From positions 294,286 to 358,285 of the forward strand of contig NW_004451421.1 of NCBI RefSeq assembly GCF_000321225.1: a stretch of DNA of 64,000 nt. The letters run 5' to 3'. The stretch comes from Odobenus rosmarus divergens. Taxonomy: Eukaryota > Chordata > Mammalia > Carnivora > Odobenidae. Positions 33,425 through 44,629 of the stretch are shown piece by piece (within the stretch, counting starts at the first letter, position 1; each line of letters opens with the position of its first letter). A program made the position numbers and the translations under genes. The notes under the pieces are model-generated. The model was not told where the DNA came from and made no database searches. It saw only the letters and a program-made list of their open reading frames with translations.

Positions 33425-34429
33425 GTTTAAATTATCCATATTAACATTCTTAAGATTCACCAGAGCAGTTTCTGGATGCCAGATCCAATCCACAGTGAGG
33501 ACGCTTCAGTGTTGGGTTATATAGTTGACTGCATAGACTCTCTCAGGAGGAAAATGCAGAGTGAAACCACAGGGCTGGGAGGCCCCTGGAGGAGTTAACT
33601 AATCTATCCCCCTGCCTCTGGCAGGACCAAAAGCAAAACCCATTTCGGTACCAGCACAGGCCTATATGCTTGTTTTGTTTGCAAAACCTGATTGGTTCCA
33701 TCTCTTTCCATTTTTTTAAGTGAAAGCTGTAGGCGAAGTATAAGAAAAAATTACTTAGTATATATAGACACACATGTATACAGCCAACCCTTGATCATTA
33801 AGTATTTATGAGAATTCTCCTGTATTAAAAGGACAGAATTAGGCCCATAGAATTAAACTGGTGTAGGTAAAAACACAGTGTATGTTCACAAGGCACTTAC
33901 AGTTTGGTTATGAAGACATGACATACATTATGAGCATTCACATTTCAATTCAGGACAGCACTGGCTTATGTTGACATAAGTATTAGAGACCTAATGTGTA
34001 CAAGCACTGACAATTCTAATCACACTCACTTGGATTTCTAGTTCCTGTGTACTTTTATGTCCTGGTAATTCATTCACAGCATTTTGAAATTACAAAAGCC
34101 TGATTTTACGGAGGTTAGAGACATCCAATTTTTCTCTCTTGTATTCTTGCCCAGAAATGTATCTGCTCTCTCTTTTCCTATCCCACTGCTAGATATTAGT
34201 AGTGCCACCAGTTGGACTGATGTAAGAGACCCAGGAAAGCAGGACCCAGGCCTCCCTGTAAGGTTTTAGTTCATGGCATTCCCTTGGGCTAAGGGCAGGA
34301 TTTTTTTTAATTGGGGAGAAATGGTTAATGGTCCCTCATTCCCATCTCTCTTCAGGTAGGGTCAGCAGACTCCTACTTGGGTCAGCAAGAATGGAATAAA
34401 CAGAAAGCTGGGTAGAAAAGAAACCCTTC

Positions 34430-35300
34430 ATTAATTCCTGCACTTATTCAGTGGGCTAGTGGGGACTAGACTCGAGCTACAAAGGTGGATGGCACTTAGC
34501 TCTTGTTTGTGAAGAGCTCAGTCCTGATGCTGTGGCAAAGGACAATAATAGAGACAAGGATAAGGTGGACTGTGGGAGCCAGGAGGGAGAAGGATTGTAT
34601 CATGTATCAGCAAGAGGTCTGCAGAATGTTTCATAAATTTTGTAACATTTAAACTGGGCTTTGAAGGATAGGAGATTTCATCAGGGGGAGAAGGTACAAG
34701 ACTCATTCTAGACAGAAGGACCACTGTGTGTCAAGCAGTGGCCCTGGAGCTGGGTATGGTCAGGGGAAGTCAAGCAGAAGAGGACCTGTGCAGAGGGGTT
34801 GAGCTTAGAACAGCAGTTTGGTGGCCCTTTTAGAATGCATGTTTTGGGAGTTTGGATCTGACCCAGAGAGAAGGGTGGCGACAAGGGATCGGAATCAAGC
34901 TCTTAAACAGGAAAGAACATGTCTGGGTTCATGCTTTGGGAAGATTACTCCAGCAGCCAGTACGTGGAGGAAGTATTGAGGTGAGAAAAGCCCAGGACAG
35001 GGAGACTGGCTTGGAGGCCATGGCAACAGTCCAGTGAGAGAAGATGAGGGTTGAGCCGCACGGGAGAGGGCGTGGCCTCAGGAGATGGTCGGCATCGTCA
35101 GAGCTGACAAGATTTAGAGACTGGATCTTGTGGGTAAAAGATAGAGAAAGCTGGAGAAGTCCTCTGTTTCTCACCAGATTCAGGGAGGTAAATGTATTGT
35201 GAGAAGAGGAGCAAGTCTGGAAGGGGTGAGTGTAGAGCCAAGGAGCTTTTGGAATGAGTTCAGTTGTAGATACATTGTATTCGTATTCGTGCGATTAGTG
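34430..35300 (-). repeat. Long L2 LINE, antisense
   Basis: Reverse L2 3' sequence: GCTACAAAGGTGGATGGCACTTAG, AAGAGCTCAGTCCTGATG, ACATTTAAACTGGGCTTTGAAGGATAGGAG, TTTGGATCTGACCCAGAGAGAAGGG, GAAGATTACTCCAGCAGCCAG, CAACAGTCCAGTGAGAGAAGATGAGGG. Confidence 0.78.
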
Positions 35301-36252
35301 GTGGGTGATGTTCGGTTCAGCTGAAAATTTAAGATTGTACAGGTGGGGCGTGACACCTAGATGGGACAGGACAATTAAGCTCTCTGTGGATGACTGAATG
35401 GGGGTTGCAGTTTTGGGAAATGCTGTTGCTGGGGGAGTCTCCCTGTCTGCATTCCCAGAGATAGTCGTGGGATTATTATAGTCTCAGCCTCACTGTGGTT
35501 CATGTTGGTCAACAGTTCTTCAGTTTTTCTATCAAGATGCCCCTCCATCACAGGGGAGACTCGGGTCTGGGAGACAAGGAGAAAGTTTCTTTCAAGTGCC
35601 TGTTTTATCGGAAAATATATATTTAATGTCTGAACTCTGTTACATAAAATATCCGTGTTTACTTTGACATAAATTATGTTTTAAAATATTTACCAGTTAA
35701 ATGATGCATGTTAACTGCTCCCACCTGAATCTATTCATATCCAGGGAGATGCACCTTGGTTTTGAATCTATTCATATCCAGGGAGATGCACCTTGGTTAT
35801 CCTATGGCCTTGGGCCCCCGCCTCCCGGCCTGTGATCACCCATGCTTCTTGGTTTGTGAAGCACAGATCTAATCGAGGTCAGACCATGACAGTGGACAGC
35901 TCTTTTCCTGTTTGGAAAGAGCCTTCTAATTCCTGCATGCTTGAGTGTCAGGTTGTGATATACCAGAATTCCCAAGCCATATCCTCAGGCAGGGTGTGAG
36001 CAAATACTGATATTGTAACCAGAAAAAAATACAGAGCTGGTTCTTTTTACTTTTTTCTTTTTTTTTAAAAAACCCACCAGATTATGTATTTGACTTTTTT
36101 TTTTAATTACAAAGACAAGACAGAAAAAAATGGAATAATGTACAAGTGCATGAAATATCAATTATGTTTCTACCTTCCTTCTCCTGCCCTCCCCTTCCTC
36201 CAGCCCACTCCTCAAGGGTGACCTATCTGAATAATTGGGTGTGTTACAATGA
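35301..36252. other. Unique sequence with a small tandem duplication
   Basis: No gene. Contains the 37-bp tandem duplication at 35726-35799 and a T-rich stretch around 36050-36110. Confidence 0.4.
35726..35799. repeat. 37-bp tandem duplication, two copies
   Basis: Copy 1 is 35726-35762 and copy 2 is 35763-35799. Both run from TGAATCTATTCATATCC to GCACCTTGGTT and differ only at the last base (T or A). Near identity points to a recent replication-slippage or sequence-assembly event. Confidence 0.92.
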
Positions 36253-36412
36253 CTTGCTGCTCAGAGTAAGGTCAAGTGACCTTCAGTATCAGCCTCACCT
36301 GGGAACATGTTAAAAATGCAGAGTCTTGGACCCTACCCCAGCTGACTGAATCAGAATCTGCATTTTAAGATCCCCAGGTGATTCATATGCACATTCAAGT
36401 TCGAGGAGTGAA
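36253..36412 (+). mobile_element. MER5A-type hAT-Charlie element
   Basis: Non-autonomous DNA transposon remnant: CAGTATCAGCCTCACCTGGGAACATGTTAAAAATGCAGAGTC...GCTGACTGAATCAGAATCTGCATTTTAAGATCCCCAGGTGATTCATATGCACATTCAAGTTCGAGGAG, matching the MER5A order. Terminal inverted repeats are degraded. Confidence 0.8.
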
Positions 36413-38012
36413 CTTTTTATGGAACAGGGAGAAGAGAAAGTTTATTTCTTTTCTCTACAGGAAGGTCTAGTTTTGAATCCCCAAATCCTGCTGTCCTCCA
36501 AGGAGGAGGTCAACCTGCAGCTGGCTCTGGAGCATCATGTCCTCTCCACAAGGGATCAATCAGTCCCCTCCTGGGCAAGGGGTCACCAGCCAAGCTGGCT
36601 GTTCGCAGACTCCATCCATTCCTTTAGCTTTCTCTGCCCTCAGATTTCTGGGGAAATAAAACAAAACAACAGACACAATAATTCCCAAGTTGTGCTTTCT
36701 GATGAGCTCCTCAGCTGTTCATACCCACTTAAACAGAATTTGTTCTCCTGGTGTTACTCAGAAGTCACTAGGGAAGGAGGAAGACCAGCTTCTTGTGACA
36801 AATCACCCAGAGTCCACAGGTGCCATGACCACTGCTGGGGAGCCCCGTGGCAAGGTTGCTGGTGGAGGTGTTTCATCAGGACCTAGTATGAAGAGATAAA
36901 AGCAGACACTTCGTAGAGAAGATACCTAAATGCACTCTAAAATTTTACAGCCTGGAGGCTGCCTTGCTGTGGAGGGAACTGAGTTTGTATACTGTTGGCT
37001 CGGATCCAGGGCACCTGGGTTATAAAGATTCAAGTCAGCCCTTCAGGTCTCCAGCACAGTGCGGTTGAATGTGCTGGTTGCATTGGTTATGGATCTTAGA
37101 ACCAGGTGCAATAGTCTGCCCTTCTTCTTTGTGTGGTACCATGGCTACCATGGAAGCTGAAATGTGCCAGGTGACCCAAAAACAGTTGCACAGGGTTCAG
37201 CCATGATGGGGACCACTGTAGCTGGTTCCTCTGCACTTGCAGAAGGTTTGATTAAAGGGATCTGGTAGTAATAAAATGTATATGGAATGACTAAGAGGAT
37301 GATGGAAATAGACACATTAATTTATTTAGTCATTCACCATGTAAGTTGAGCATGGAACAGGCCAGTATTTTTCATTGTTTTAAAACCTGTACTTTACTTT
37401 GATATGCCTAAAATTCCCTTCCCTCACTGCCGGGATTATGATATACTCCTTATTACCTCCCCCAACCTCCACCATCTATGTTAAAAATCAATGTGTTCTG
37501 TGTATCCTCACCAGCGAAGACAATTTTTTTTTGGACTTCAGTTTCTGTGCTGTGAAAATAATGGTTGTGTTTTCACTTTTCAACTATAAAAGCATAATAC
37601 TGAATACGTTTTCTCAAACTACATACTGTCTCCTTGTCCCACCTGGGGAGTTTGATCTAGCCCTTTAGAGATTCTCTCTTCTTGGAGAGAATCGCTCTAG
37701 TAGGAATTTAGTACAGGTGAAATTCTGGAAATAATCATCTTGTAAAGATCATGCCAGAGATCTCAGAAAAATAGGAAGGCAGCTTCTTGTAACAGATAAA
37801 GAAGGTAACACGAAGGATAGGGCAGACAATAAAGTTTTGGGTTATAATTCTTTTTTCTGAAATACACTTTCTTCCAACACCTGCTTGTATCAAATATGAT
37901 TCTGGGAAGGCACTTTGGCTATTTCTAAGTTATAATTTCAGCCATGCTTGCCAATGTGTGGGATTTCTTTAATAAGAAACCAGTTTATTTTTCCCGTTGG
38001 AAGTTGGTTTTA
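36413..38012. other. Unique sequence
   Basis: No recognised gene or repeat. A 155-codon open frame (36419-36886 +) has no recognisable domain. Confidence 0.4.
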
Positions 38013-38202
38013 TTTTTTAAAAAAGATTTTATTTATTTATTTGACAGAATGAGAGAGCACAAGCAGGGGAACTGTAGAGGGAGAGGGAGAAGCAGGCTCT
38101 CCACCAAGCAGGGAACCTGATGCAGGGCTGGATCCAAGGACCCTGGGATCATGACCTGAGCTGAAAGCAGATGCTTTACCACCTGAGCCACCCAGGCGCC
38201 CC
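38013..38202 (-). mobile_element. SINEC
   Basis: Minus-strand SINE, GAGCACAAGCAGGGGAACTG type. The 15-bp TSDs are TGGAAGTTGGTTTTA (37998-38012) and TGGAAGTTAGTTTTA (38203-38217), one mismatch. Confidence 0.94.
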
Positions 38203-38504
38203 TGGAAGTTAGTTTTAAAAGCCCTAGGACATCCCTCTCAGATAATGAAATTCCTACTGAAAATACAAATGAATGATTGAGATATTTCCTTAAAATAAAT
38301 ATTGATGTGGGAGGAAGGGAAGAGCATGAGAGCTTTTGTATCTGAGAAAGGAAGGTGGAAAATCCATAGAAAGAGGAGACACAGGATGTGGAAGACAGAT
38401 GTGGTTAGTCTGACAGTTATTCTATAGGGGTGTTGGTGTTTAGATGTCCTCTGGCATCTCGTTTCCATGCATAGGTAGTGAAGGGTCAACATGATGTTTC
38501 CACT

Positions 38505-38575
38505 GAGGTTCCCAATATAGCATTTGACACATAGTAAAATGCTTAGTAAACATTGAATGGGTAAATGAATTCTTA
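38505..38575 (+). repeat. L2 3' terminus fragment
   Basis: GCATTTGACACATAGTAAAATGCTTAGTAAACATTGAATGGGTAAATGA is the L2 3' end with its tail. Confidence 0.6.
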
Positions 38576-38759
38576 AAAATACTACTTGATATCTTCTCTA
38601 ACTCTCACTCCCTGTCACAAGGGAAATGATACTCAGTGGGCAGATGGCTTGTAACAACCCAGGTACTTAAGGTGAGAGGTACAGAGTTTATCTGGGCACC
38701 ATAAGAGAACTTTACAGAAAGAGATAATTTTCAGAAAATATCTGTAAGATACAGAGAAC

Positions 38760-38915
38760 AAATGTCAGAAGTCTGATTTTAGCTTTGCATACTAGTACTC
38801 TTGTGAAATTCTCCAAGTCTCAGTGTTTCATCTGTAAAAAAGTAGTAATGAATTTTTCATAGAGTTGTCAGGAGGATTAAATGAGATGTGTAGGGTATGA
38901 GGCATAGGGACTGCC
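38760..38915 (+). repeat. MIR fragment
   Basis: Sense MIR core: TCTCAGTGTTTCATCTGTAAAAAAG...TCAGGAGGATTAAATGAG. Confidence 0.7.
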
Positions 38916-39225
38916 ACTGTATAGATGTTAAAAGATACACTGTTACCCCAAAGTTATTCGTGATAGGTGTGCAATCAAATTGCGATCTGAGTTCTTGCCA
39001 GTTTAAATTCCTTCGGAGTAATGATTGTGAGGCCTCTAGATTCTTTGAAAAATTTCTTTGAAATTCTATATTTCAGAAGCATGGAGTGGTCCGTTATGGG
39101 AACATTGCCTACTTCTTAGGCAGGGGGGATTATTGGCTTTTGACAAGCCTGCTCAGGAATGTGACTCAAATCAGAGGTATAATCCAGAGGCACTAGGATC
39201 TTTTCATTCTAGGAAGACTCTTGCA
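38916..39225. other. Unique sequence
   Basis: Nothing recognised. Confidence 0.4.
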
Positions 39226-39695
39226 TTATTTTTTTTAATTTTTTTATTGTTATGTTAATCACCATACATTACATCATTAGTTTTTGATGTAGTGTTCCAT
39301 GATTCATTGTTTGTGCATAACACCCAGTGCTCCACGCAGAACGTGCCCTCTTTAATACCCATCACCAGGCTAACCCATCCCCCCTCCCTCCTCCCCTCTA
39401 GAACCCTCAGTTTGTTTTTCAGAGTCCATCGTCTCTCATGGTTCGTCTCCCCGTCCGACTTACTCCCCTTCATTCTTCCCCTCCTGCTATCTTCTTCTTT
39501 TTCTTTTTTCATAACATATGTTGCATTATTTGTTTCAGAAGTACAGATCTGTGATTCAACAGTCTTGCACAATTCACAGCGCTCACCATAGCACATACCC
39601 TCCCCAATGTCTATCACCCAGCCACCCCATCCCTCCCACCCCCCACCACTCCAGCAACACTCTGTTTCCTGAGATTAAGAATTCCTCATATCAGT
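39226..39695 (-). mobile_element. 5'-truncated young carnivore L1 3' UTR (copy 1)
   Basis: Antisense L1 3' UTR: poly(T), TTATTGTTATGTTAATCACCATACATTAC, then the C-rich polypyrimidine tract and TGTTGCATTATTTGTTTCAG. Flanks GAAGACTCTTGCA (39213-39225) and GAAGGACCCTTGCA (39696-39709) resemble a slightly diverged TSD. Very similar to the copy at 46774. Two overlapping ~100-codon open frames here are also in the sister copy and are not genes. Confidence 0.92.
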
Positions 39696-39709
39696 GAAGG
39701 ACCCTTGCA

Positions 39710-40460
39710 CTTAAGGAAGATGATATAATAGTGTTTTCAGAAGCCATGGGCTCTTTTATGACTTGACCTTATAGTCTTAAAGCTAAATATTCAGTTCTCC
39801 AGGGCCTGGGCCATGAGCTTATTAGAGCAAGGGATTGTGACTTTTTCCTGGTAGCTGCACAGCTTCTCGCCAGGGCCTTCTGGTAACTGGTAGATATTTG
39901 CTTGGTGAATGAGTGAATGCTCAAATAAAGGCTAATCAGAGAAATAAGCTAGGAAAGTTAAGATTGCAGGTAGGGAACCAATCCAGAGAGAGGGAGGCTG
40001 GTGATGGATAGGGATAAGCTTAGCAGGTCAAATACAAGAGGCAGTACAAAAGGTAGGCCAGAGCAAAGTTCACACCCAGGCTCAGTTCTCATGGATGGTT
40101 TTGTGTTGGTAGTGCCCCCAAACTTACTTTCTGTAGGGCAACTGTCAGTTTTCTGGGAGGGCTTCCCCCTAGGTAGCTTGGACATGGCCTCAGAGTATCG
40201 TGGGTCACTATGGGGAATTGACTTGAGGAAAGGCTGAGTATGGGTCATCTTTGGTGCCAGGGTTTCTTAGTCTGACTTGCATGACTGCCTGCTTCCTGTT
40301 TGAGTAGGTACAGAAAGCCTTAGATGCCTGGGATCATTTGTGTGTGAGTCACCTTTGGGCTATAGTCGTCTGTTTCTATGTATGGTAGGCTGGAACTGTT
40401 GCAAAAATTTTTTGATCATGTCTTTAGTAGTGATTTTTAAAAATGTTTTCTCCTCTTAAG
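39710..40460. other. Mostly unique; L2 3' end at about 39810-39925
   Basis: An L2 3' end is seen in GAGCAAGGGATTGTGACTTTTTCCTGG...GGTAGATATTTGCTTGGTGAATGAGTGAATG. Otherwise nothing recognised. Confidence 0.5.
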
Positions 40461-40510
40461 ATCCACTTGAAGGCATTGGAAACCAATGGTCTAACAGGTC
40501 TAGAAGAGAG
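40461..40510 (+). other. Possible small exon (50 nt)
   Basis: The acceptor TTTTCTCCTCTTAAG and the donor AGAGAG|GTAAGC bracket 50 nt. One frame (starting Ile-His-Leu-Lys) is open for 16 codons, which is uninformative at this length. Could be chance. Confidence 0.15.
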
Positions 40511-40696
40511 GTAAGCCTAGACTCATATAGCATTTCTTTATTTGTCCCTAGAAACTTTTCATTCTGGAGAATATGACCCTCCATATCCTCATCGAATGGT
40601 TTTCCAACAAATCTCATCTCCTATGTACTGCCTCCCCTTACCACTGGAAGCAAATCCAGACAAAATATTCCTCCATAGCCTAGGGTTTCAAAATTA

Positions 40697-40748
40697 TGAT
40701 CATCACCACCACCATCATCATCATATCATCATCTCAATCACCATCACA
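40697..40748 (+). repeat. (CAT/CAC)n microsatellite
   Basis: Imperfect trinucleotide repeat ATCATCACCACCACCATCATC...ATCACCATCAC. A poly(A) run follows at 40789-40803. Confidence 0.9.
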
Positions 40749-42894
40749 GCTTCCTTTGAGAATCTCATAAAAACTATAGCCTTTCTTTAAAAAAAAAAAA
40801 AAAGCCATATACTTGCACCCCCAATCCTGCATACTATTTTGGGGATTCACAAACTTCCTGAAACCTGCCAAGAACTCTGTGTTAAGAAACCCTGCTTTGG
40901 ACTGAAGTCACCAGCTGTGGTATTTATTCTCGGACCTCCATCAGGCACGGAGACTGTTGATGGACATGAGAACAATACGATGTTCGGCTGCAGAGTGGGG
41001 AAGCTAGGTCCTTGCTAGGATGAGTTGAAGTCTGTCCTGATTCATTACTTCAGCCCACCTCTGGGGTGTCACGTACATTAATATGAAGCACAAATTATTA
41101 TTTTCAATGAAGGTGGAACCTTTAAAACTTTGAAAGTAATACTTATGAATATGTAATAAGAAGTTAGCCTGGGTTTATTGAAGTAACAGATACTTCCAAT
41201 GAATATTAATGAGGGAATATGAGACTAACAGAGATAGTGGGTTATAATACCAATGCACTAAAACTGAGGAATATAAATTTTAACAAAAATTATTAAAATA
41301 ATTGATGCTAATATTTTTATATGTTCCAAATTTTTAAGGGACAAGAAATTGTTCTGGAATTCAAGGTCAGCAGATTACATGTTTAAATGCCAGCTCAGCT
41401 ACAACTGTGCCATTAGTAACTTTCACTACATATTGAAAAATCTATGTCAGGTGTATTTCGATTTCCCAGTTTTGCTCTTTTTAAGCGAGAAAAGTTAAAA
41501 GGCGAATCCATCACAAGGCTGGTATTTAAGCTCATAATCAAGATGACCAGGATAACATTTAAGATATAAGCTGCTGAAAATAATTGATTATCTCATGTAC
41601 AGTCGATCTCATTAACATATGGCAAAGATTACAGCATAAATATGAGAGTCAGCATAAAATCCACTTGCTTGAAAGTACTAAAAATTATATTATTAGATAA
41701 CCAAACAGAGGTCATCTTAACAAGGCCTGGGAATGATTTCCTTATGTTGTTGCCAACTGTCTTCTCTTGTTTTGCGAACCCCATCTCCAGTGCCCTCTGC
41801 TGTGGTGGTCAGTCCTCCCCAGTACCTAAGTGTTCTAAGTTGACCATTTAGAAAGATAGAGATGCCCATCACTCGCATAACTACTACTCACTAAGTTATT
41901 GTCTTCTAGGTGGCTTTATTAGAGGGATCAGGGCTCCCCTTCGGACATTTTTATCATTTTCTACCACTCTACCATCTGCAGCCTAGGATTGAGAATAAGC
42001 ATGCTAACTTATGACTTGACTTCTTTGTGTGTGTGCACTCAAAAATGCTCACATGTTTTTCCCTCCTCTGTAGGTGTTCAGACTTGGCATTGAGAAAATA
42101 GTGTATATCCAGCATTTCTAGATATTTGTGGTAGGAGGATTTTCAGGTTATCTTTAGTCTGCTATCTTTCTAGAACTACAAGTTTGACCTAGTTTCCTTT
42201 TATCTCTGCTTGGCTGTGTCTAGTGCTGACTCCATCCTCAGGTTCCACATCATAGTGTCTGGAAGGCTATAAGCTTCTTCATTGTGTTACCAAGATGACA
42301 TCAACAGTTCCAGATGTTCACACAAACAAATCCAGAGGAAACATGATGGTTCCTATGGTAGCTCTCCTAGAAGAAAGAGTACTTTTACTTTGTTGGAAAC
42401 ATCTTGGGTCTTATTGGCTCACATTGGGCTGCATGCCCATCCCTGAACAAATCACTGTGGCTGGGGATGGCATATACTAAGTGCTGAAGCCCTTGGGGAG
42501 ATCACCCATGTATCTAGAGTGGAGGTCCCACCTCCACTGGATGATAATGGGACAGAAATTCAGAGTATTGGTGTCCAGAAAGAGGGAAAATGTGTGCTGG
42601 ACAGCAAACAACAAATGTCTGTTTTGCTTTCCTTTTTGCTCTTACCTGGGACATGTGTTTAATGAAATGTGTCCAGGTGCTTGTTATTGGGGTTTGCAAT
42701 GGTGGAATCATCACATGGGGATCATTAAAAGGATATGCGATACCTCTGTGTGGAGGCAGAAAAAATTGCATCATAGTGTTCTTTAGGTGAGGAATAAGGC
42801 TGTTATGAGGACTTTAAGGTCCTAAAAGCCCCAAAGTCAAGGTAGAATCTAGAGTTTGTAATACCAATGGTTGATGTTAATACTACCATAAATA
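40749..42894. other. Unique sequence with possible conserved block
   Basis: No gene recognised. 41040-41640 is AT-rich, repeat-free and full of homeodomain-like ATTAA/TAATT and MEF2-like motifs, and may be conserved non-coding DNA. A possible minus-strand exon lies at 42646-42745. Confidence 0.35.
42646..42745 (-). other. Possible exon on minus strand (100 nt)
   Basis: Reading the minus strand, the acceptor AATTTTTTCTGCCTCCACACAG is followed by 100 nt ending TCCCAG|GTAAGAGC, a strong donor. One frame stays open through it: one base, then 33 codons from Gly-Ile-Ala-Tyr to His-Met-Ser-Gln. The flanking frame is open beyond both junctions (42514-42774), so openness is weak support. Product unrecognised. 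Confidence 0.2.
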
Positions 42895-42990
42895 ATAATA
42901 GTTGAATAGCAGTTTACCATTTATAGGACACTTTCACATTCCTTTACATTTAATGATATATGTAAGAAACTGCATTTCTAGGAGCAGAAT
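42895..42990 (-). repeat. MIR-family fragment
   Basis: Antisense MIR/MIR3-like: AGCAGTTTACCATTTATAGGACACTTTCACATTCC. Confidence 0.45.
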
Positions 42991-43089
42991 CCCTACAAAC
43001 CTACCAAATAACCCAGTGATTTGTAGAAGTAACAGCTTGTTCTAAAATTAAAACATTATTTTGCTATGGAAGTAAATATGTGCTTCAAA

Positions 43090-43650
43090 TGACAACACAT
43101 TAGCTACTCAAAGTTTTATGTGCAAAGATATTTATAACAGCAAAAAGAAGAAATTATATGAATATTGAACAGTAATAGAACAGATAAATAAATCATGGTA
43201 TATATATTTCATTGCATTATTAGTAGATGATTTAAAAATGATGCCCTCAAAGAATGTCTAAAGACAGGAAAAGTTTATTATATAAGTGATAAGAAACAAT
43301 TTAAAAATCTGAATGAATCAATATTTAGTATGTTTCTAATGTTATTAAAAAATAAATGCACAGGGGTGAACCATGCATACAGGCATCAGGGTAATGTTCA
43401 AAATATATAAACATTGTTATAGTAGGCACTGATCAATCAGAATGGACCTCTTGTATTCTTGGTTGGTATGGTCACGCCAGTGCTTACTGGCTGAGTGTCT
43501 ATTCTCAAAAAACTAACAGTGGCAAGATAATGGGACTGAATTTTCTCCTCTGTCTTAACATTTTTGTACCTTTTTTCTGTCTTCTAAGTTCTGTACAATG
43601 AGAAGGTATTATTTATAATACAATAATAGTAAGAATTAATAGAAAAGGAT
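43090..43650 (+). mobile_element. Old L1M 3' end, sense
   Basis: L1M 3' UTR: AAAGATATTTATAACAGCAAAAAGAAGAAATTAT...ATCATGGTATATATATTTCATTGCATTATTAG, later TTTTTGTACC...CTGTACAATGAGAAGGTATTATTTATAATAC, as at the end of old L1M copies. Confidence 0.7.
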
Positions 43651-43752
43651 ACAATGCCTTACCATTCCTTGTAGAGGAAACTGTTTAGAATGCTTTCGGC
43701 ATTCCTGTTTCTGTGGCCCTTCCCCACCCTCCAGTGACTTTGTCTCTTTCAG

Positions 43753-43908
43753 TCCATGCCCGATACAGAAGATACCAGAAATGGGTCAAAAGATGTACTG
43801 TCTGATATGCCCAAGGAAACTAAACGAAATCAACATCATAAGAAAGGAAAATTTATTGTCTTAGTGATTACTGGTGTAAAACCACAATGCGACCAGTTAT
43901 ATTTTTAG
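43753..43908 (+). other. Possible terminal exon (51 codons, unrecognised)
   Basis: The acceptor GTGACTTTGTCTCTTTCAG (AG at 43751-43752) is followed by an open frame running Ser-Met-Pro-Asp-Thr-Glu... to TAG at 43906-43908. An in-frame ATG is at 43756. The first part is hydrophilic and Lys/Asp-rich, as in many disordered protein tails. The section AAGAAAGGAAAATTTATTG resembles a motif found in some dispersed repeats, which argues for caution. No canonical polyadenylation signal is close. Confidence 0.2.
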
Positions 43909-43974
43909 TGGTGGAGTCATACTGGCTCCTTACGTATTGACTATGGAACCTTTTTCTCTGTCAACAGAGGAAAA

Positions 43975-44226
43975 TCATTATAACATTTATTTAACTCTCA
44001 CTGTGCACCAGGCCCCATTCTAAGCACTTTCCTTAGATGATCTCCTTTCATGCTCACAACCACCCCGTCAAGCAGGTGCCATTATTGTCTTCATTTTATA
44101 GATGAGGCTTAGAGAGGTCAAGTAATTTGCGAGAGGTCACACAGCCAGCAGTGGTGGAGCTGAGGTTTGATCCGAGAGAGTCTGACTCCACAGCTTTGCT
44201 CTTAACCAGTTCATTATCCTGCCGCC
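43975..44226 (-). repeat. MIR, near full length
   Basis: Antisense MIR: CTGTGCACCAGGCCCCATTCTAAGCACTTTCC, CTTCATTTTATAGATGAGGCTTAGAGAGGTCAAG, TCACACAGCCAGCAGTGGTGGAGCTGAGGTTTGATCC. Confidence 0.92.
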
Positions 44227-44444
44227 AAGAGTCAGCATGATTCTAAAAATAAAAGAGTGCAAATACACTATACTTTCATACACACCCACCCCAAAGGAAC
44301 ATCGTTGATGCTTAATAAATGGTAGATAACGACACTTACTATTGAACCTTTTGGCATTTAAAACTCCTTCTAGTAGACGATGCTCATAGTGCCTCTGATG
44401 TGTAGGGATTGCTTAGTCTCTGTTCTTTGCAGTAATAGCTAGGA

Positions 44445-44590
44445 TCTTATGCCTCAGTTTTCTTTCCCATCAAATGGAGATCATGATGATACCTACCTCT
44501 CAGGTTGTGTGGATTAAACAAGTTAGAACATATAAGGCTCTTAAATCAAAGCCTGACACAAACAATGTAGTAAATGTGAGTTGCTGCTAT
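44445..44590 (+). repeat. MIR fragment
   Basis: Sense MIR: TGCCTCAGTTTTCTTTCCCATCAAATGGAGATCATGATG...GGTTGTGTGGATTAAACAAG. Confidence 0.8.
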
Positions 44591-44600
44591 GTTTTGTTGA

Positions 44601-44629
44601 GTTTTTGTTTTGTTTTGTTTTGTTTTTTA
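44601..44629. repeat. (TTTTG)n simple repeat
   Basis: GTTTTTGTTTTGTTTTGTTTTG run at 44601-44629. Confidence 0.9.

Larger units (their letters stand above)
32546..34429. other. Unique sequence with possible non-coding exons
   Basis: No protein-coding gene seen. The interval 33000-33430 has two well-formed splice-site sets, listed separately. Confidence 0.4.

Noticed and set aside
36419..36886. 155-codon plus frame
   Set aside because: No domain, codon pattern or splice context; begins at the edge of a MER5A element and is likely chance.
39255..39617. 120-codon minus frame, and 99-codon plus frame at 39292-39591, repeated at 46843-47142
   Set aside because: Both are in the L1 3' UTR and recur in the sister copy because the copies are young; the L1 3' UTR is not coding.
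40542..40790. 82-codon frame with a histidine run
   Set aside because: The run is the translation of the (CAT/CAC)n microsatellite.
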